A stretch of 64,000 nt of DNA, from contig JAZGTH010000005.1 in NCBI GenBank assembly GCA_036877525.1, forward strand, positions 12,572,001-12,636,000, in the 5' to 3' direction. This stretch comes from Chromobotia macracanthus. Its lineage: Eukaryota > Chordata > Actinopteri > Cypriniformes > Botiidae. Position 1 is the stretch's first letter. Each line of letters starts with the position of its first letter. The position numbers and the translations under genes were made by a program. Below, one piece after another: positions 58,785-64,000 of the stretch. The notes beneath the pieces are model-generated. The model had not been told where the DNA came from. It did no database searches and saw only the letters and a list, made by a program, of their open reading frames with translations.

Positions 58785-58938
58785 CCAACAGGTGGCGCAC
58801 GCGAACATAAACGCGACCTTCGGAAGTCTCGCGAGAACAGCGGAGGCGTCGGGGGCGCGCCGCGAGCGCGCGCGTCTTCCTCTTTCCTGTCGAAGCGTTT
58901 CGGGGAGCGCAGCGTGTCGCAGCTGCGCGTTAAACATG
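58785..58938 (+). promoter_or_regulatory. nop56: nop56 CpG promoter with TCTCGCGAGA element, CTCF-like site and TOP-like start
   Basis: Sharp change from AT-rich to CpG-rich DNA. CCAACAGGTGGCGC (58785-58798) agrees with the CTCF core consensus at 13 of 14 positions. TCTCGCGAGA (58827-58836) is the palindromic CGCG element common in TATA-less promoters of ribosome-biogenesis genes. The pyrimidine run TCTTCCTCTTTCCTG (58875-58889) is a likely initiator and a 5' TOP-like start, as in many translation-machinery genes. Exon 1 ends at 58938 directly after the ATG (58936-58938). Confidence 0.7.
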
Positions 58939-61900
58939 GTGAGACTTTTTATTTCTATTTTATTTCTATATGCACTCTTTAAAAGTAGAGAAAACATGTT
59001 TGCACCACTTTATTAAAGCGCACGGTTTTATAATGGTGATGCGTTATCGTGATGCGCGCACATGTTTGTCGCTGCACGTCGTATGCGAGGGATCGTTCCC
59101 AGATCAGTTGTAAAGGCACAATTATAAAGCGTTGTACAACGCGGATTGTACGTATAGATGCGTTACGTCGTCTTATTTTAGGATTAAAGGCGAGTGCGAT
59201 TGCGCAAGGCCTCGGACCGGAGGCCACCGCAGCCCCAACAGCCCGATTAAATCACTCTTTAGGTCTTTATTTTTCTCGTGATTTGTGTCTTCAGAGCATC
59301 AGATCTGTTTTCAGATCGGTTTTCAGATCGGTTTTTAGATCTGTTTTCAGATCGGTTTTCAGGGCTGGAGAATCTCAACGCGTGGCAAAATTGATCCCCG
59401 GGAGGAGCACGTGGGGCGTCTGTTAGCCCGTGCTAACGCGCGTCTCTGCGGCGTTACGATACAACGCGACGCGTTTATTACCGATCTGTCGTTATCGATT
59501 ATCCCGGTTGTGTTGCGGTAATATTTCGTCAATAAAAGCCGTGAAGGTCCGTTTGTGCCGCCACGCGCCACGTGCGCGCTGCTGTTGATCAGATCGTTTC
59601 GTGATCGATTAGGGTTAGTTATTGATCAGTAACGTTTAGGACTTAAAACATCGATTGATCGATTGATTGATTGATTGATTCTCTTGTTTCCTCCGTCAGG
59701 TGCTGTTGATCAGATCGTTTCGTGATCGATTAGGGTTTTAGTTATTGATCAGTAACGTTTAGGACTTAAAACATCGATTGATTGATTGATTGATTCTCTT
59801 GTTTCCTACGTCAGGTGCTGTTGATCAGATCGATTCGTGATCGATTAGGGTTTTAGTTATTGATCAGTAACGTTTAGGACTTAAAACATCGATTGATTGA
59901 TTGATTGATCGATTCTCTTGTTTTCTCCGTCAGGTGCTGTTGATCAGATCGTTTCGTGATCGATTAGTGTTTTAGTTATTGATCAGTAACGTTTAGGACT
60001 TAAAACATCGATTGATTGATTGATTGATTGATCGATTCTCTTGTTTTCTCCGTCAGGTGCTGTTGATCAGATCGTTTCGTGATCGATTAGGGTTTTAGTT
60101 ATTGATCAGTAACGTTTAGGACTTAAAATCGATCATCGATTGATTGATTGATTGATTGATTGATTCTCTTGTTTTCTCCGTCAGGTGCTGTTGCACGTCC
60201 TTTTCGAGCATGCGGCTGGATACGCGTTATTCGCCGTCAAAGAAGTGGAGGAGATCGGGATGCTTCTGCCTCAGGTTTGTTCATTGTTTGCATGTACATG
60301 CATGAACCTATATGAATGAAACTGTGCTCTTGCTCATTCTGTAGGACATTGAAGGAGATGTGAAGCTCAAACCATGAAGCATTTGCTTGACAGAAGCATC
60401 AGCTGTATGAAGTTGTGGTCGTGATGTTTGTTCTTTGTCTGTAGGTGGAGGAGAGCGTCCTGAACGTGGGGAAGTTCAATTCTGTTGTCCGGTTGAGCGC
60501 TTTCTTTCCGTTCAAGTCCGCCCAGGGTGCCCTTGAAAATATCAATGCCGTCTCTGAAGGTAAGAGGGGGGAAGATGGAGAGTCTTGTTTTAAGGCGGTA
60601 CTCGGATGCAATGATGTATGATAATCTGTCAATCCACTGAATTGCTGTGAAGTCAACCTTCCAATATGCTGAGAAACATCTGCGAACAGCCGCTTAGAAA
60701 GACATTACGGTGATTTGTTACCGTGTAAATTGTGACCGGCCATTCCCAACGTCATCTCTGCAGGGGTTGCCCATGCCGATCTCAAGCTGTTTTTGGAGAC
60801 CAACCTTCCGTCCGGGGGAAAAAAGAAGCCCATGTTGGGGGTGTCGGATGCAAAGCTTGGAGCGGCCCTGCAGGAAGAGCTGGAGTTGTCTATCCAAACA
60901 GGAGGTGTAGTCAGTGAAATAATAAGAGGTGAGCTGTTTGCTTAATGATTACAACCATACTAATGTAACACCAGCATTACCAAACAATATTCAACAGCCT
61001 GCTGATATGATGAGACTATATCACCTGACTTCTGATGTTTTATACTGAAAAGCTGAACAGTAGGCAGATGAAAACAAGTGTTTTAATGAATCCAGAAACG
61101 GCTGTTTATTCATCTGCTCGTGATCGGCAGGTGTGCGTCTTCACTTCCATTCCCTGGTCAGGGGGCTCACTGCTCAAGCGGCATCAAAAGCTCAGCTGGG
61201 TTTGGGTCACAGCTACTCCAGAGCCAAAGTCAAGTTTAACGTCAACAGGGCGGACAACATGATCATCCAGTCCATCGCCCTCCTCGACCAGCTGGACAAG
61301 GATATCAACACGTTCTCCATGCGCGTGCGGTGAGATGAAGCATTTATGGTTTCTGTAGAGGTGGAGATACTGGGGTTTCTAGAGAGAAGACTAGTGTTTA
61401 AATAAGAGATTTCAAAGCTAACATACATGGGCTAAAATAAACACCTTCAAACTGTTTTCATTTGTGGGATTTGATTTTGGCAGCCTTCTAGAGTTTACTG
61501 CAGACAGCGCCCCCCTAGTGCATTGGATATATAGGAAGTGTGGGGACCGTAAAGCCCTGCTTTTACTAGACAGAACACCATCTGTGGGGGAGACAGCCCA
61601 ATAAGAAATCCAACTGTTTGAGTTTGCAGGTTTACTGTTTGATAGTTACGTTGTACTTACGCTTGCGATTTAAACTATCTGTGCAGCGAGTGGTATGGTT
61701 ACCATTTCCCGGAGCTGATAAAGATAGTGAGTGACAACAGTATGTACTGTAAGCTGGCCAAGCTGATCGGGAACAGGAAGGAACTGACTGAAGAGATGCT
61801 GGAAGCCATTGAGGAGATCACCATGGACAGTGCTAAAGCTCAGGCCATTCTCGATGCGTCTCGTAGCTCTATGGGTAAGAGGAGCTCACTGATGTCACAG

Positions 61901-63881
61901 ATAGCTCAGTGTGAAGCTGTTACAGATGTTATGATGTTCCTAATCTGTCAATCCACTGAAACTATGTGATGACCGAATACCTCACTATCTGAACATCTGA
62001 GTCAACTTTGTTCAACCAAACCATGTTAAGTGCTTCTGTGGTCTTTAAGTTTATCACCCATTCTGTTTCACCCTAAAGGCATGGACATCTCTCCTATTGA
62101 CCTGATCAACATCGAGAGCTTCTCCAACCGCGTGGTGTCCCTCACAAACTACAGACAGGAGTTGCAAGAGTATCTGCGTTCTAAAATGGGCCAAGTGGCA
62201 CCAAATCTAGCTGCTCTAATTGGCGAAGTGGTACGTTTTCATTTATTTCATGGTCTTCACTGACTATAAAACATTCTTTTAGGATGTCCTGCTTTAAACG
62301 ATATTAGACAGGGTTTTTCAGAAACATTAATGGATGTTTTTAAAAAGATTTAATTTTGGATCAAATATTTAAATGGAGCTTTTATAACTTGCCAATAAAA
62401 CCTAAAATGAACATTTATATCCAGTATTTTAATCCTAATAATAACAGGTATTCTGGTTTTGTTGTAATACTCTGAGTTTGGCATGAAAATTGCCTTTGTT
62501 ATTGGTCTGGTTCTGCAGATGAAAGTCTGGAGGAACATCAGACGTTTATATTAAATGTTCAAAGCGTCTCGTGAAATTTTTGATGTTTGTTTAATAGGTC
62601 GGGGCTCGTCTCATCTCCCATGCCGGAAGTCTGACAAACCTGGCTAAGTATCCAGCCTCCACAGTGCAGATCCTGGGTGCAGAGAAGGCCCTGTTCAGGT
62701 ACTGGGGCTTCCCATCCCTGCTGGGGGTTCAAACAGCTGTGGTGATGGCAGGGCCGGGGCGTAGTAGGGGTGGGTGATTTTAGTGGGTCCATAAACCCGC
62801 TTCAAAAGTGATCCCACTCAACCTCACATACCCCCCCAGTCTGAACAGCTGCTAAGGGTTATGAGAGGTAGATACATTTGAGGATGTTCTGTTGAGAATC
62901 CATGAGTCAGGATTCTCTTCTCATGGGGGTTTAGATCATGAATTTGCATCCAGTCCACCAGACATCTCAGAATAGTTGTGTAGATGGGTTTATGTTCTCT
63001 CCAACCAATCAGGGCGCTGAAGACCAGAGGAAACACACCGAAGTACGGTCTCATCTTCCACTCGACCTTCATTGGACGTGCTGCTGCCAAGAACAAGGGT
63101 CGCATCTCTCGTTACCTGGCCAATAAATGCACTATTGCATCTCGCATTGATTGTTTTTCTGGTGAGTGCCTGTGTGAGAAGATCTTGAGAAGTTTTGACC
63201 GCTTGGTTTCTGCTGTGATGCTTTTATTTTTCGTCAACAGCAACCCACCCCAAGTGGATGTTGATAAGAAGAATCCTGAGCAGAACTTTGAAATAAACAC
63301 CCTGCTGTTTATTGGTGTAGTATATTCTCTAATGTCTTCATTATGTTCCACAGAAATGCCAACCAGTGTATTTGGTGACAAACTGCGCGAACAGGTGGAA
63401 GAACGTTTGTCGTTCTATGAGACTGGAGAAGCTCCACGCAAGAACTTGGATGTCATGAAAGAGGCTGTTGTGGAGGTGAGTTCTGGATTCCATCTCTTTT
63501 CAACAAGGCTGTAGGGTGTATAGAAATCTTAAGAACCCAAGTGTGGAGGTTAATCATCTCTATATCCTGCTGGAATCAGTAAATGTTGTGAGTGATGACT
63601 CTTCTCTCCTGACTCCAACATGGAGGCAAAAACTGATTTAATGAGCCTGACACAGCAACGTCACCAAGATCCCATTATATGAAGCTTGTGTAGCTGCAGA
63701 CTTGTAATCTAATGTTTCTGTCCAACAGGCTACTGAGGTGGCAGCTGAGATTAAACGAAAGCTTGAGAAGAAAGAAAAGAAGAAAAGGAAGAGAGAAAAG
63801 AAGAGGCTAGAAGCTCTTTCCACAGCAGAAGCAGATGAGGATGTGGAACCCAAGAAAGCCAAATCCAATGGAGATGTTGAG
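58936..63881 (+). CDS. nop56: NOP56 ribonucleoprotein, box C/D snoRNP core protein (5' part, continues beyond window)
   Basis: Nucleolar protein that, with NOP58, fibrillarin and SNU13, forms box C/D snoRNPs guiding 2'-O-methylation of rRNA. Exons: 58936-58938 (start codon only), 60185-60274, 60445-60559, 60764-60928, 61131-61329, 61687-61874, 62079-62230, 62598-62698, 63013-63161, 63354-63475, 63729-63881, and more beyond. Protein begins MVLLHVLFEHAAGYALFAVK (NOP5NT domain), then the NOSIC/coiled-coil part (REWYGYHFPEL, SDNSMYCKLAKLIGNR), then the Nop domain with GARLISHAGSLTNLAKYPAS, QILGAEKALF and TPKYGLIFHS. The last exon has the Lys/Glu-rich tail (KRKLEKKEKKKRKREKK). All phases agree. 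At least four introns carry box C/D snoRNAs, as in mammalian NOP56. Confidence 0.97.
59280..59362. repeat. 12-13-bp tandem repeat AGATCGGTTTTC
   Basis: Five to six copies of AGATCKGTTTTC in nop56 intron 1. Confidence 0.85.
59579..60184 (+). repeat. Five-copy minisatellite (115-128 bp) that duplicates the nop56 exon-2 splice acceptor
   Basis: Units start at about 59579, 59700, 59815, 59934 and 60057; the last runs into the true exon 2 at 60185. Each full unit starts with GTGCTGTTG (the first nine bases of exon 2), contains ATCAGATCG and TAACGTTTAGGACTTAAAA, a variable (GATT)n run, and ends with TCTCTTGTTTTCTCCGTCAG, a full acceptor. Unit length differs mainly through the (GATT)n number. Confidence 0.93.
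60605..60680 (+). ncRNA. snord110: Box C/D snoRNA, SNORD110-like copy 1 (nop56 intron 3)
   Basis: C box ATGATGT (60611-60617), D' box CTGA (60637-60640), C'-like TGTGAAG, D box CTGA (60669-60672); closing stem GATG (60605-60608) with CATC (60677-60680). The antisense element AATCTGTCAATCC before D' is complementary to 18S rRNA GGATTGACAGATT; the D'+5 rule points to the U of GGAU, the human Um1288 position guided by SNORD110. Human SNORD110 is also in a NOP56 intron. Confidence 0.82.
60998..61064 (+). ncRNA. Candidate box C/D snoRNA without assigned target (nop56 intron 4)
   Basis: Perfect C box ATGATGA (61007-61013), D' CTGA (61025-61028), C'-like CTGATGT (61032-61038), D CTGA (61053-61056, or 61045-61048). 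A closing stem CCTGCT (60998-61003) pairs with AGTAGG (61059-61064) with one G-U. No guide to rRNA was recognised. By position it could correspond to mammalian SNORD86, which also lies in NOP56, but the sequence match is not established. Confidence 0.5.
61923..61999 (+). ncRNA. snord110: Box C/D snoRNA, SNORD110-like copy 2 (nop56 intron 6)
   Basis: C box ATGATGT (61931-61937), D' CTGA (61956-61959), C' GTGATGA (61966-61972), D CTGA (61989-61992). The terminal stem CAGATGTT (61923-61930) pairs perfectly with AACATCTG (61992-61999), overlapping the last base of box D. The D' guide TAATCTGTCAATCCA is identical to copy 1, while the rest of the molecule differs. This copy has the better stem and C' box. 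Confidence 0.85.
63209..63284 (+). ncRNA. snord56: Box C/D snoRNA, SNORD56-like (nop56 intron 9)
   Basis: C box GTGATGC (63215-63221), D box CTGA (63276-63279), terminal stem TCTGCT (63209-63214) with AGCAGA (63279-63284). TTATTTTTCGTCA (63224-63236) is complementary to 18S rRNA TGACGAAAAATAA, the region of human Cm517, the SNORD56 target. The D' box is degenerate (CAGC). Human SNORD56 is in a NOP56 intron. Confidence 0.78.
63584..63656 (+). ncRNA. snord57: Box C/D snoRNA, SNORD57-like (nop56 intron 10)
   Basis: C box GTGATGA (63592-63598), D' CTGA (63609-63612), D CTGA (63647-63650), short stem TGTG (63587-63590) with CACA (63651-63654). The guide AACTGATTTAATGAGC (63631-63646) before box D is complementary over 16 nt to 18S rRNA GCTCATTAAATCAGTT; D+5 selects the A of GCTCA, human Am99, the SNORD57 target. 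Human SNORD57 is also a NOP56 intronic snoRNA. Confidence 0.88.
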
Positions 63882-64000
63882 GTATGTTTGAGATTTCTCA
63901 ATGTACTTCTGTGTTGGCAAATGTGGCATGGCAATACTGGTGGCTGGACCTTCTTGTGGACCTGTCTCATATCTGACCATGCCAGAGCAAAACTTCTCCT

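Noticed and set aside
61330..61686. H/ACA snoRNA in nop56 intron 5 (human SNORA51 is in NOP56)
   Set aside because: I could not find two hairpins with a clear H box and ACA at the right spacing; left out without a structure search.

Overview
The window is vertebrate nuclear DNA from a teleost, very probably a cyprinid (carp/zebrafish-type fish). It is AT-rich, has long introns with GT-AG junctions, many (TG)n, (CT)n and (AT)n microsatellites, tRNA-derived SINEs and abundant short inverted-repeat DNA elements of a cyprinid kind. The encoded motilin is of the fish type. There is no prokaryotic content, no CRISPR array and no operon. Most ORFs above 60 codons are chance or repeat ORFs; the real genes are split into short exons that I joined by splice sites, reading phase and remembered family sequences.

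Layout. (1) 1-31.5 kb: celf4 (+). A 17.4-kb intron, then ten coding exons (17447-27008) for the end of the RRM1 region, RRM2, the linker and RRM3, then a long 3' UTR that may contain an intron. (2) 32.5-42.1 kb: kiaa1328/hinderin (-), of which I recognise three exons. (3) 42.64-42.87 kb: CCAAT-rich bidirectional promoter, followed at once by a 2.5-kb satellite of 32/39-bp units. (4) 45.3-46.9 kb: tpgs2 (+), missing its middle and its 5' exons and frameshifted, so probably a pseudogene. (5) 47.2-50.1 kb: complete six-exon aqp10-type aquaglyceroporin (-). (6) 52.6-56.1 kb: complete six-exon RDH12/DHRS13-like short-chain dehydrogenase (+). (7) 56.9-58.1 kb: motilin (-). (8) 58.8-64 kb: nop56 (+), continuing past the window, with box C/D snoRNAs in its introns.

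The order and orientation celf4 > < kiaa1328 | tpgs2 > matches the human 18q12.2 arrangement as I remember it, which supports the identities. nop56 encodes a core box C/D snoRNP protein, and its introns carry guides whose antisense elements match 18S rRNA at the SNORD110, SNORD56 and SNORD57 targets, so protein and guides are made from one transcript. The most unusual points are the decayed tpgs2 beside a young satellite, tandem repeats that copy splice sites (nop56 intron 1 and tpgs2), two GC-AG introns, a duplicated SNORD110-like gene, and a MITE family with about 13 copies.
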